Source: JAOUEA01 sp038249195 (GTDB taxonomy: Bacteria; Actinomycetota; UBA4738; HRBIN12). From it: DNA of 64,000 nt. Shown one piece after another: positions 9,844-19,500 of the stretch. A program made the position numbers and the translations under genes. The stretch covers positions 124,001 to 188,000 of the forward strand of contig JBBRWM010000002.1 of the NCBI GenBank assembly GCA_038249195.1. The letters are read 5' to 3'. Within the stretch, counting starts at the first letter, position 1. The number at the start of each line of letters is the position of its first letter. The notes beneath the pieces are model-generated. The model saw only the letters and a program-made list of their open reading frames with translations. It was not told the DNA's origin and searched no databases.

Positions 9844-9866
9844 CCTACGGGACTTACGTCCGTAGG
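9844..9866. terminator. palindrome after the PAS-LuxR gene (terminator or operator)
   Basis: CCTACGG (9844–9850) and CCGTAGG (9860–9866) form a 7-bp perfect stem around a 9-nt loop, beginning at the base after the PAS-LuxR stop codon. It may end that mRNA. Its interrupted palindrome also resembles a regulator binding site ahead of the secreted-protein operon, which begins 100 bp further on. Confidence 0.35.
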
Positions 9867-11321
9867 CTACGGAGATTCGCTTCGTACCTGCGGCGGGGTA
9901 GACGCCGACGTCGCGCCCGGGCTCGCCGCGAGCAACCGGCGATACTCGGCGAGCGCCGCGTCGCGGCTGGTCACGTGGAGCTTGCGGTAGACCGAGGCCA
10001 TGTGAGACTCGGCGGTGCGGGCGCTCACGTGCAGCCGTTGGCCCAGCTGGCGGGTGGTCATCCCGCTCTCGTGTGCCAGGTCCAGCACCTCGCGCTCCCG
10101 AGGGGTGAGCTCCCCGAGCGTCCGCGCCGCGGCCGCCGCCGCCTCCAGCCGTGCGCCCTGCACGCGCTTGCGCGCCGTGATGTCCTCCACGATCCCCAGC
10201 CTGGCGGTGCAGGCGCCCGCATCGTCCCTGAGGGCCGTGGCGGTGAGGCTGACCCACACCGTCTCCTTGCGACTGGTCCGATAGCGCTTCTCGAGCGCAT
10301 ACGAAGGGATCTCGCCGCCGAAGAGTTGCGCGGCGAGCTCGGCGTCCCTCGCGACGTCGTCGGGGTGGGTGACATCCGTGAAGGTCATCTGCTTGAGCGC
10401 GTCGAGGTCGTACCCCAGGAGGGCGCCAAAGGCGGGGTTCGCGTCGGTGAACCGGCCGTCGCGATCGACGATGGCGATCCCCATCGGACACGATTCGAAG
10501 ACCGTTCGGAAGCGTTCCTCGTTCTCGCGCAGGACGGCCTCGGCGCGCCTGGCCTCGGTCACGTCGCGGAACGTGACCGCGACCCCGTCCTCCAACTTCG
10601 CTGCCCGCACGTCGTAGAGGCCGGCCGCAACGCGCCCGTCCGCGAGGGTCCGCTCGACCGCGACGGCGTCGTCTGCGAAGGGCGTCCCCAACTCGAGCAC
10701 GGGGGTATACCGCCGCAGCATATCCAGCGCGCGTTCCGGGGGAAGGACGTTCGCGGTCGGCGCGCCGATGAGCTGCTCGCGGGCAGAGCCCAGGAGCTCA
10801 CAGGCGGTGTCGTTCGCGTACTCGAATCGGAGATCCGTGAGGCGGCCGTTCGGATCGCGGACCGCCGACAGGACCATGAACCCGTCGACCACCACGTCGA
10901 CCGCCGCTCGGAACCCGGCTTCGCTCGACGCGAGGCGGGAGAGCGCATGCTCCCGCGCCGTCACATCGGTGAGGATGACCATCTGCGCCTGGTGTCCTTC
11001 CATCTCGAACCGGCTCCAACCCGCCTCCACGAGCATCTCCGAGCCGTCCTTGCGCCGATGGCGCCACACGTGATCGAAGTCGGGCGCTTCCTTGAGGTAG
11101 GCGAGCAGCGACGGGATCTCCTGCGGCGGGCGGATGTCGAGCAGGGCCATGCGCAGGAACTCCTCGCGCCGGTACCCGTACAGCTCGAGGGCGGCCTCGT
11201 TCACGTCGAGGAACGCGAGCGTCGCCAGGTCGAAGACATACATGGGTCGAGGCGAGCCGTCGAAGAACAACGCGTAGGCCTTGTCTTCGGCCTCGCTCGA
11301 GGCGCGTGTGTGTTCCAGCAC
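9867..11321 (-). CDS. triple-PAS sensor with LuxR-type DNA-binding domain
   Basis: About 484 residues, with no kinase or receiver domain. Three PAS domains are visible: about 8–130 (PMYVFDLATLAFLDVNEAAL), 140–265 (FRFEYANDTACELLGSA-like core) and 275–395 (GIAIVDRDGRFTDANPAFGALLGY, then an HPDD motif). A C-terminal LuxR helix-turn-helix follows (LTPREREVLDLA, then QLGQRLHVSARTAESHM). It should be a one-component regulator that senses a ligand or redox state through PAS. The frame runs back into the MOSC gene, so I use GTG 11321; the exact start is uncertain. The secreted-protein operon directly downstream is a possible target. Confidence 0.8.
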   Translation of the reverse strand: MLEHTRASSEAEDKAYALFFDGSPRPMYVFDLATLAFLDVNEAALELYGYRREEFLRMALLDIRPPQEIPSLLAYLKEAPDFDHVWRHRRKDGSEMLVEAGWSRFEMEGHQAQMVILTDVTAREHALSRLASSEAGFRAAVDVVVDGFMVLSAVRDPNGRLTDLRFEYANDTACELLGSAREQLIGAPTANVLPPERALDMLRRYTPVLELGTPFADDAVAVERTLADGRVAAGLYDVRAAKLEDGVAVTFRDVTEARRAEAVLRENEERFRTVFESCPMGIAIVDRDGRFTDANPAFGALLGYDLDALKQMTFTDVTHPDDVARDAELAAQLFGGEIPSYALEKRYRTSRKETVWVSLTATALRDDAGACTARLGIVEDITARKRVQGARLEAAAAAARTLGELTPREREVLDLAHESGMTTRQLGQRLHVSARTAESHMASVYRKLHVTSRDAALAEYRRLLAASPGATSASTPPQVRSESP

Positions 11322-11364
11322 CTCATCGGCATCGGGCGGGCCGGCGTGGCCCTTGAGTCCCGGC

Positions 11365-12138
11365 CTAGGCGGTTGGTAATACCTCGTCGCCGATCGCGGC
11401 CCTCCCCGGCGACTGCACCCGCGCGTAGACACCGAACGGGAGCCCGCCCTCACCGGGGATGCGCGCGCGGAACTTGGCGATCTGCGTCAACGTGTCCCAG
11501 TCCTTTTGGCCCGTGTCTGGACTGAGCGTGGTGATGACGCAGCGAGGGACCTTGCCACTCACGCGAAGCACGGCCTCGCCGATCCGCACGTCGGCGCCGT
11601 CCCACGAGTCCTCGTCGTAGGGACGGCAGCCGGCCACCTCGATGTTCATGCGGAACCGACCCGGGTCGAGCGGCTCCCTCCGGTGGCCCCGGGCGGCGAG
11701 GTCGGCGACGGAGGCCTCCGAGACGAGCGTGAGCGGCTCCACGTCGCTGGCGTCACCTTCCCGGTCGCTCCGCAGCAGCCGCAATCGGCGTCCCACCAGG
11801 TCGGAGACCGACTCGCCGAATGGTCCACGCACGACGTGCGCGGGGACCGGCCGTCCGTAGAAGTTCGTGACGGCGGGTTCGCCCAGGTCGCTCGCATCTC
11901 CCTCGGCGATCGCGCCGTCCGGGAACGCGAAGCGCAAGCGTTCCCCGGCGGCGTCGTAGGCGGGCCGGACCTGGACGAGACGCTCGTAGTCGGTCGCGCT
12001 GTAGAGCTCGCCCAGATCGTCCACGAGGTAGAAGCGACGGTCGCCCACGACCCCGTTCGCCCCGATCTCCACGGTGGCGGGGTGCTGCAGCGCCATGCCC
12101 TTGACGGGGCTCACGCAGAACCGCGCCACGCTCCTCAT
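11365..12138 (-). CDS. MOSC-domain protein with N-terminal beta-barrel domain
   Basis: A 257-residue protein. The N-terminal beta-barrel domain (CVSPVKGMALQHPATVEIGANGVVGDRRFYLVD) is followed by the MOSC domain with the conserved Cys segment GKVPRCVITTLSPDTG. MOSC proteins bind molybdenum cofactor and act in sulfur transfer or N-hydroxylated compound reduction (YcbX/mARC-like). The ATG at 12138 has TACCGT (12145–12150, minus strand) 6 nt upstream and no SD. It lies between two PAS regulators on the same strand. No partner reductase is visible. Confidence 0.85.
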   Translation of the reverse strand: MRSVARFCVSPVKGMALQHPATVEIGANGVVGDRRFYLVDDLGELYSATDYERLVQVRPAYDAAGERLRFAFPDGAIAEGDASDLGEPAVTNFYGRPVPAHVVRGPFGESVSDLVGRRLRLLRSDREGDASDVEPLTLVSEASVADLAARGHRREPLDPGRFRMNIEVAGCRPYDEDSWDGADVRIGEAVLRVSGKVPRCVITTLSPDTGQKDWDTLTQIAKFRARIPGEGGLPFGVYARVQSPGRAAIGDEVLPTA

Positions 12139-12229
12139 GGGGGAACGGTACCGGATGAGCGACCGACGGTAGCAGGCTACGTCATCGCGCGCTCTCGTGA
12201 GCGCGCCGGCCCGAGACCGCCGCGTCGCC

Positions 12230-14203
12230 TCAGGGTTCCGCGCGCGCGGGCTGAGCCTGCACCGGTGCTCCTTCTCGCGAGCCCACGGGCCCCGGGGAGA
12301 GCAACACCCGGAACGAGGCCCCACCGCCTTCGCGGTCCGTGACCCATGCCCGTCCGCCGTGCAGCTCGGCGAAACGCGCCACCACCGCGAGGCCCACACC
12401 CACCCCTGAGGCCCGAGCCGGCGATTGGCCCTGGGCGAACGCCTCGAAGATCTGCGCCCGGTCCTCGGGTGCGATGCCGGGGCCGTCGTCCTCCACGGAG
12501 ATCAAGACCCCGCCGTCCTGGCGCTCGACGCGGACCCAGATCCGCGCGTCTCCGGGCGTGTTCTTCGCCGTGTTCCCCAGGAGGTTCTCCACGATCCGCT
12601 CGATCATGGCGCCGTCGCCGGGGATCGTGATCGGGGCGGTATCGAGGTGCAGGCGGCGTCCGGCCACGAGGTCCGAGCCGGCCACCAGCTCGCGAACCAG
12701 GTGCCCGACGTCCACCGATGCGAGCACCGGCATGACGGAACCCTGCGCCAGCCGGTCGAGGTCGAGGATGTCCGCGACCATCCGGTCCAGCCGTCGGGCG
12801 TTCGCCACGATCCGTGCGGCGAGCTCGCGGGATTCCTCGACGGGGAGGTCGAGCTCGGGACGCTCCAGCGTGGCGGCGATCCCGAGGATCGCGGCCAGCG
12901 GGGTGCGCAGGTCGTGGCTCACGGCCTGGAGGAACGTGTTCTTCAGCTCGTCGTTCTCGCGCAGGCGGTCGGACGCCGCGCGCTCTTCGGCGAGGTCGCG
13001 CTCCAGCGCCTCGGCGCGCTTCTGCCCCGTGATGTCCACGAGCACGCCTTGCCAGAAGGTCGCCACGCCGGCGTCGTCGTGGATCAGCCGGGCCTGGTCG
13101 TGCACCCACACCTCGTGGCCGTCCCGCGCGATGAGGCGGTAGGTCGAGTCGTGTGTGTCGCGCCCGATGTGCGCCGCGCGCGCGGCGTCGTCGGGGTGCA
13201 CGATCTTGGACCACAGCTGCGTATCCGCGTACCAGTCCTCCGGCGTGTAGCCCAGGAGCGAGGTGGTCTGCGGGCTGATGTAGATCGTGCTGAGGGATCC
13301 CTCGAGCGCGTCGACGTAGGTGATCGTGGGCGTCTGCTCGACGAGCGCTCGGTAGCGCGACTCCGTCTCCGCCAGCTGGGCCTGAGTTTCCTTCACCGGC
13401 GTGATGTCCATCATCACGCCCTGCCAGAAGTTGGGCTCGCCGTCGACGCCGTACACGAGCACCGCTTCGTCGCGGAACCACACCGTGCGTCCGTCCGTCG
13501 CGAACATCCGATACTCCGCCGAGAACGGGTCACCCGTTCGCTCTGTGAGGCGGTTGAGCGCCTCGACGGCGGGCCGGTCCTCCGGATGGATGGCGCGCAG
13601 CCAGGTACCCGGATCGGCCACCCACGCCTGGGGCGAGATGCCCAGGAGCTCCTCGACGCGGGAGTTGATGTACACGAGCTGCAGCCCGTCGCCCGTGACG
13701 TCCTCCGAGTACACGATGGCCGGGAGTTGCTCCACCAGGGTGCGGTAGCGCCACTCGCTGTCGTGGGCGCGCGCGGCCCCGCGTCGCTCCGCCGTGATGT
13801 CCACCATCGTGCCCTGCCAGTAGAGCGGCGTCCCGGAAGCGTCCGCGACCACGGAAGCTTCGTCGCGGAGCCACACGATGCTTCCGTCGCGCGCGAACAT
13901 CCGATACTCGGCCGCGTAGGGCTCTCCCGCCGCGAGGGCGCGGTCGTACGCGGCGCGCGAGGACTCCAGGTCGTCGGGATGCAGGTGCCGACGCCAGGCC
14001 GTGGGGTCCTCGGTCCACTCGGCCACGGTGTGGCCAAGGATGGCTTCCAGCTGTGGGCTCACGTAGAGGATCGCGCCGGGCTCCCCGTCGGGGCTGTCGA
14101 GCGCCTCCAGGTACACGATGGCGTTCAGGCGTTCGAGCACGGCGCGGAAACCGCCCTCGAGCGGGTCGCGCCAAGCGGTCGTGCTCTGGTCGGGATCCAC
14201 CAT
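12230..14203 (-). CDS. triple-PAS sensor histidine kinase
   Basis: A 657-residue protein without clear TM segments, so probably cytosolic. Three tandem PAS/PAC modules occur at about 16–140, 150–270 and 280–395, each with a YxSPQ/YINS core, an HPDD or HPED motif and a WQGxMVDIT exit. HisKA follows (about 425–490; phospho-acceptor His in AVSHDLRTPL), then HATPase_c (N box IVENLLGNTAKNTP, G1 DDGPGIAPED, G2 GVGVGLAVV). No response regulator adjoins. It starts 17 bp after the GGT stop and is closely related to the larger kinase at 45.1–47.8 kb. Confidence 0.88.
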   Translation of the reverse strand: MVDPDQSTTAWRDPLEGGFRAVLERLNAIVYLEALDSPDGEPGAILYVSPQLEAILGHTVAEWTEDPTAWRRHLHPDDLESSRAAYDRALAAGEPYAAEYRMFARDGSIVWLRDEASVVADASGTPLYWQGTMVDITAERRGAARAHDSEWRYRTLVEQLPAIVYSEDVTGDGLQLVYINSRVEELLGISPQAWVADPGTWLRAIHPEDRPAVEALNRLTERTGDPFSAEYRMFATDGRTVWFRDEAVLVYGVDGEPNFWQGVMMDITPVKETQAQLAETESRYRALVEQTPTITYVDALEGSLSTIYISPQTTSLLGYTPEDWYADTQLWSKIVHPDDAARAAHIGRDTHDSTYRLIARDGHEVWVHDQARLIHDDAGVATFWQGVLVDITGQKRAEALERDLAEERAASDRLRENDELKNTFLQAVSHDLRTPLAAILGIAATLERPELDLPVEESRELAARIVANARRLDRMVADILDLDRLAQGSVMPVLASVDVGHLVRELVAGSDLVAGRRLHLDTAPITIPGDGAMIERIVENLLGNTAKNTPGDARIWVRVERQDGGVLISVEDDGPGIAPEDRAQIFEAFAQGQSPARASGVGVGLAVVARFAELHGGRAWVTDREGGGASFRVLLSPGPVGSREGAPVQAQPARAEP

Positions 14204-14220
14204 CGCCTCCGGCTCGTCGA

Positions 14221-15801
14221 TCAGCCGGCCAGCGCACCGCCGTCCGAGCGCGGGTCGCTGCCGGCGATGAAGCCGGCCGTGCCCAGCCGGATCAGGTGTG
14301 CGTGGCCGACGGCCTCATCCTCTTCCCCGATGGTATCGACGCCGAACCCCGCCTCCTGGAGTCGCTCGCGGACGATCTCGGGCACATCGGCTTCGGCCTG
14401 CACCCGGAGGCCTCCGGTTCCCCGCTCCATCCCGCCCACGAGCCAGCGCGGGGCCGCGACCGCGTCGGCGGGGGCGAGGCCGAGGTCGAACGCGCGGATC
14501 AGGTTCATCGCGTTGATCTGCGGCTGCCCGTAGCCCCCCATCGTGCCTGCGGCGGCCTCGAACCGACCGGCGCGTTGGACGAGCACGGGCAGGAGGGTGT
14601 GCGCCGGGCGCTTGCGAGGTGCCAGGACGTTGGGATGCGCCGGATCCAGGGTGAAGCAGGCGCCGCGGTTGTGCGCGACGATCCCTGTCGACGGCTCCAA
14701 GATCCCCGAGCCGAAGCCGCCGAAGAGGCTCTGGATGAGCGAGACCCCCCGCCCTTCGTCGTCGGCCGCCACGAGCGCGATCGTGTCGCCCGAGGCCGCG
14801 TGGCCGCCCTCCGCGTCCACCGACGACCCTACCCGCGCCTCGTCGGCGAGCGCAGCCAGGTGACCGTCCTCCAGCAGCGTTGAGGGGTGCAGGCGCATCG
14901 CGTCGGGATCGGCCAGATGCAGATCGCGGTCCCGGCCCGCTGCTCGGAAGAGCCGCGCGAGCGTGACCACGTCGGGGCCGAGGGGATCGGGGTCGATGCC
15001 GAGCCGTTGGATCATCGCGAAAATCTCGAGCAGCACGAAACCCTGCGAGTTGGGCGGGTGCGCGAGCACGTCCACGTCGCGGTACCGCGCGCGCAGGGGC
15101 GAGCCGAGCTCCGCGCGATGCGCGGCGAGGTCCTCCAGGTCGATCGGCACCCCCGCCTCGGCGAGGCCCGCGGCGTAGCGCGCTCCAACCTCGCCGCGGT
15201 AGAGCGCGTCCGCGCCCCCGGCGGCGAGCTGCCGCAAGGTCGCTCCGAGCGCCGGCTGGCGCAAAAGGGTGCCTTCGGGCAGCGGCGCCCCCTCGGGGGA
15301 GAACACCGCGGCGAGGGGATCGGCGGGGGGATCGCGTGGCGCGTCGGCCTCGGCGAGTGCGACCGCCAGGGACCGCGACACCGCGACGCCGCCGTGAGCG
15401 AGCGCCACCGCCTGCGTGAACAGGTCGGGCCACGGGAGCCGCGCGCCCAGGCCGTGAAGGGCTTCCCATCCGCTCACGGCGCCCGGCACCGTGACCGTGT
15501 GCGGCCCCCGCGCCGGCATGGCGCCGCCGCCCGCCGCGGCCGCCGCGGAGGGATCTGCGCGCGCGGGCGCCCTTCCGCCGGCGTTCACGGCCACGGCGTC
15601 GCCCTCGGGCTGCTGGATGAGCGCGAACAGGTCGCCGCCCACGCCGCACATGTGCGGGTAGACCACGGCGAGCGTGACGGCCGCGGCGATCGCCGCGTCG
15701 AGGGCGTTGCCGCCCCGTTCGAACGCGACCCCGCCGGCCTCCGTGGCGAGCGCGTGAGGGGTTGCGATCGCCCATCGCTCGCCGCCGGCCGCACGCTCCA
15801 T
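14221..15801 (-). CDS. ggt: gamma-glutamyltransferase family protein (Ntn hydrolase)
   Basis: About 526 residues. GGT-family proenzymes self-cleave before a Thr nucleophile and transfer or hydrolyse gamma-glutamyl groups of glutathione-like thiols. Visible landmarks are ALATEAGGVAFERGGNALDAA near the N-terminus, CGVGGDLFALI, the predicted processing site in HAASGDTIALVA, the GGFGSGI loop, and C-terminal TMGGYGQPQINAMNLIRAFD. No signal peptide is seen, so it may act in the cytosol. The ATG overlaps the nei stop (TGATG). Substrate may be a thiol other than glutathione. Confidence 0.85.
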   Translation of the reverse strand: MERAAGGERWAIATPHALATEAGGVAFERGGNALDAAIAAAVTLAVVYPHMCGVGGDLFALIQQPEGDAVAVNAGGRAPARADPSAAAAAGGGAMPARGPHTVTVPGAVSGWEALHGLGARLPWPDLFTQAVALAHGGVAVSRSLAVALAEADAPRDPPADPLAAVFSPEGAPLPEGTLLRQPALGATLRQLAAGGADALYRGEVGARYAAGLAEAGVPIDLEDLAAHRAELGSPLRARYRDVDVLAHPPNSQGFVLLEIFAMIQRLGIDPDPLGPDVVTLARLFRAAGRDRDLHLADPDAMRLHPSTLLEDGHLAALADEARVGSSVDAEGGHAASGDTIALVAADDEGRGVSLIQSLFGGFGSGILEPSTGIVAHNRGACFTLDPAHPNVLAPRKRPAHTLLPVLVQRAGRFEAAAGTMGGYGQPQINAMNLIRAFDLGLAPADAVAAPRWLVGGMERGTGGLRVQAEADVPEIVRERLQEAGFGVDTIGEEDEAVGHAHLIRLGTAGFIAGSDPRSDGGALAG

Positions 15802-16580
15802 CAGTCGAGAGTCTGGCAGGCGGGACACCACCACGCGGCGCGGCCTTGTTCCCCCGATCGGCGGACCTCGATCCGTGCGCCGCATCGCCGGCACGGGAGC
15901 CCGGCCCGGCCGTAGACGGCGAGCCCCTCGGGGACGGTCTTTCTCGGACCAGGACCCAGGTTGCGACGGAGCTGCTCGTGGGCCGTTCGCCACAGGATCC
16001 GTCGCACGCCGACGGGAACGTCGCCGAGCGGGACGAACGGATCCACCCGGCAGGCCCAGAGCACCTCCGATCGATAGACGTTGCCGATCCCCGAGGCCAC
16101 ACGCTGGTCGAGCAGCGCGACGCCGATCGGAGTGCTGGGGTCCAGACGTGCGGCCCGCGCCAGGACCGCGTCTGTGGCGAGGTCCTCGCCGCACAGGTCC
16201 GGCCCCAGCCGGTTCAGGATGGCATGACGGCGCAACGATCCGGCGTCGAGGAGCTCGACGACGGGCGCGCCGAGGCAGACGGCCCGGGCGGTGAGCGTGT
16301 CGATCGCCACGCGGACCTGCCGGGAAGCCGCCCGCGTCGTGGCGCCGGCCGCGGTGATCCGCCAGCTCCCGTTCATCCGCAGGTGGGTGTGCAGGATCGC
16401 GCCGCCCGAGAACGCGATCAGCAGGTGCTTGCCCTTCGCGTCGAGGGTCTCGATGCTCTCGCCGGGCTCGGGCCGCGGCCCCGGCACGTGCCACGGCGTC
16501 TCGAAGGACGTGACGGGGCCATCGCCCAACGCGGCGCGGAGCCTCGCCGCCGTCCGATGGATGGTGTCGCCCTCGGGCAT
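15801..16580 (-). CDS. nei: Fpg/Nei-family DNA glycosylase (endonuclease VIII type)
   Basis: A 259-residue bifunctional glycosylase/AP lyase. The N-terminus MPEGDTI gives the catalytic Pro2–Glu3. LDAKGKHLLIAF supplies the beta-clamp lysine region, and SGIGNVYRSEVLW is the helix-two-turn-helix. The C-terminal zinc finger has CRRC and CPAC. PEGDT rather than PELPEV indicates Nei over Fpg. It lies 10 bp downstream of lhr and overlaps ggt. The lhr–nei order is known from mycobacteria, supporting a shared DNA repair role. Confidence 0.92.
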   Translation of the reverse strand: MPEGDTIHRTAARLRAALGDGPVTSFETPWHVPGPRPEPGESIETLDAKGKHLLIAFSGGAILHTHLRMNGSWRITAAGATTRAASRQVRVAIDTLTARAVCLGAPVVELLDAGSLRRHAILNRLGPDLCGEDLATDAVLARAARLDPSTPIGVALLDQRVASGIGNVYRSEVLWACRVDPFVPLGDVPVGVRRILWRTAHEQLRRNLGPGPRKTVPEGLAVYGRAGLPCRRCGARIEVRRSGEQGRAAWWCPACQTLD

Positions 16581-16590
16581 CGGCGAGGGC

Positions 16591-19500
16591 CTATCCCCGG
16601 AGGGTGAGGCCGCGGTATCCGTCGGCGAAGCCCGCCGCGTGGAGCGCGTCGAGGTGGGACGTTCCCACGGCGGCGGCGCCGTCGATGCGATGGAGCTCGA
16701 TCTTGCGGAGTCGCCCGTCCTTCACGAGCGAGGCCAGCGGCTCGGCCCAGTCCCGCGGATCGGCGCCGAAGGTGAGCAGGCTGCGGGCACCCCGCTCCAG
16801 GTAGGCGACCGGCGAACCGCCGGCGAGCACGACGTACGCGCCGGCCTGGCGCGCGGGCCGTCCCTCCGCGGGCGGCCAGGCCAGCGTGGCGCCGTAGGGC
16901 TGGGCCGGGTCGGCGGCCGCCAGGACGAGGGCGACGTCGGGATCGTCTCGCTCCGTCCGGTCGGGCGCGCGCAGCGCACGGAGCCGGTCCACGGCGCCGG
17001 GCAACGCGAACTGGGCCGCCCCGAGCCCGGCCACGAAGTAGCCGCGGCGCACCTTGCCGGCCTCCTCCATCGCCTTCAGCACCGGATAGACGCCGGCGAA
17101 CCCTCCGGGGGCGTTCTCGGCCAGGACGGACTCGCGCGTGAGCACGCCGTGGCGATCTAGGAGCTGGAGCGCCCGGGCGTGCGCGGCCTCGGTGGGGGCG
17201 AGAACGGGCTCGAGGAGGGGCGCCACGAGCGACCACCGCCCGGCGCCGGCCGGAGGACCGGATCGCCGCAGGCCCCCCGGTCGTGGGCGGGAACCGGGTC
17301 GGGACGCACGGATCTTGGCGGAGGCCCCTCGCACGAACGCCCGCAGCGGCGCGAGCGTGTCGTTCGTGACCTCGCCCGCCCACACGAGATCCCACAAGGC
17401 CGCGAGCAGCCGGCGTTCCTCGGCGACGCCGGCGGCCTGAACGAGGTCCCCCCAGAATGAGGCTCCGCGTTCCGCGAGGCGATAGCGGATCGCCTCGTGA
17501 AGGTCACCGCCGGGGCGGTCTTCGGCCGCGTTGCGCCCTCCCAGGAGCGCTCGCGCTTGATCGCGGAAGCACACGATCACCCGGCCGTCGTCGCCGCCCA
17601 GGGCGCCGGCGCCCACCCACACGAGCTCGCCGCCCGAGCACAACGCGTCGAGATCCGCGCCCCGGTACCCGGTGACACGCGCCACGAGCACGTCGGCTTC
17701 GAGGATCGAAGCTGGGAGCGCGGCGCCCTGGAGTCGTCTCACGGCGTCCACGAGCGCATCGGCGCCTCCGCTCGGGCGATCCGCCCCCTGCCAGGCGGGG
17801 AGGAACCGGCCGAGCGCGGCGGCGTCGACGGGCTCGACCTCGCGCCGGAGCGCGGCGAGCGAGCGCTGGCGGACCCGGCGCAGCACCTCCACGTCGCACC
17901 ATTCGCGCTCCACGCCCCCGGGGCGGAACTCCCCGTGCGTGACGCGACCCTCGGTCTCCAGGGCCTCGAGGGCGGCGCGAACCCGATCCGGCACAACCCC
18001 CAGCCGCGCCGCCACCTCGCCCGCTACGAACGGCCCGTGCGTGCGCGCGTACCGGCCCACGAGCCCCTCCAACGGGCGCTCGGTCACCTCGGTGAACGCG
18101 GCGGGCAGCCCCTTGGGCAACGAGACGCCGAGGGCGTCGCGCAGGCGCGCGGCGTCCTCCGCGGCCGCGAGGCGATCCTCACCGGCCACGCGGACCCGGA
18201 CGGCCCGCCCCTCCTCAAGGACCCGCTCGACCCACCCGGCCGGCTCGTCCTCGGAGCGCGCGGCGATCTCGTCATCGCGCAGGTCGCCAACCGTCCTCAG
18301 CAGGTCGTGAAGGCCGTCGGTCCCCCGCGCCTTCCATCCGTCGGCGAGGCGCTGCAGCTCGAGTTCGAGGTCCTCTAGCGCTGCGGGGTCCAGGAGCTCG
18401 CGGAGCTCCTCGGTGCCCAGCAGCTCGCGCAGGAGGTCGCGATCGAGGGAGAGCGCGGCGGCGCGGCGCTCCGCCAGGGGCGCGTCCCCTTCGTACATGT
18501 AGACGGCAACCCAGCGAAAGAGGAGGGACTGCGCGAACGGGGACGCCCGTTCGGTGTCGACGGCGACGAGCTTGGTGCTGCGCGATCGCAGGTCGCCCAT
18601 CACCTCGCGCAAGGCGGGCACGTCGAAGACGTCGCGGAGGCATTCGCGCGTGGCCTCTAACAGCATGGGGAAGGTGGGGTGCTTGGCGGCCTCGGTGAGG
18701 AGGTCCGCACTGCGCTGGCGCTGTTGCCACAGCGGCGTGCGTCTGCCCGGACGCTGGCGGGGGAGCAGGAGCGCGCGGGCGCTCGCCTCGCGGAAGGCGC
18801 TGGCGAACAGCGCGGTGCCCGGCAGCGCCGCCACCACCGAGGCCTCTACGTCCTCGGGCTCGAACAGCAGGTCCTCCACCGGGATGCGGTCAACGGCCTC
18901 GGGCAGGCGGATCACGATGCCGTCGTCGCCCCACAGGACCTGCGCCCCAGGCCCGAAGCGCTCGAGCAGGCGGGCCTCCAAGGCGAGCCCCCACGGCGCG
19001 TGCACGCGCTGGCCGAACGGGGAGAGCACGCACATCCGCCAGTCGCCGATCTCGTCGCGGAAGCGCTCCACCACAACCGTGCGGTCGTCGGGGACGGCGC
19101 CCGTGGCCGCCAGCTGATCCTCGAGGTAGGCCACGAGGTTGCTCGCAGCCCAGTCGTCGAGGCCCACGTCGCTCCGCAGGCGCTCGATCGCCTCGGTCCG
19201 CCGCGTGCCGCGGAGCTCGCGCGTGAACGCGCCGATCGCGCGGCCCAGCTCGAGCGGCCGGCCCGGCTTGTCACCCTTCCAGAACGGCATCTTGCCCGGC
19301 TCTCCGGGCGCGGGGGTGACGATGACGCGGTCGTGGGTGATGTCGTCGATGCGCCAGCTGGAGGCGCCCAGCATGAACACCTCGCCGCGGCGGCTCTCGT
19401 ACACCATCTCCTCGTCCAGCTCGCCCACCCGCGTGCCGTCGGGCAGGAACACCCCGAAGAGCCCGCGGTCGGGGATCGTTCCGCCGGAGGTGATGGCGAT

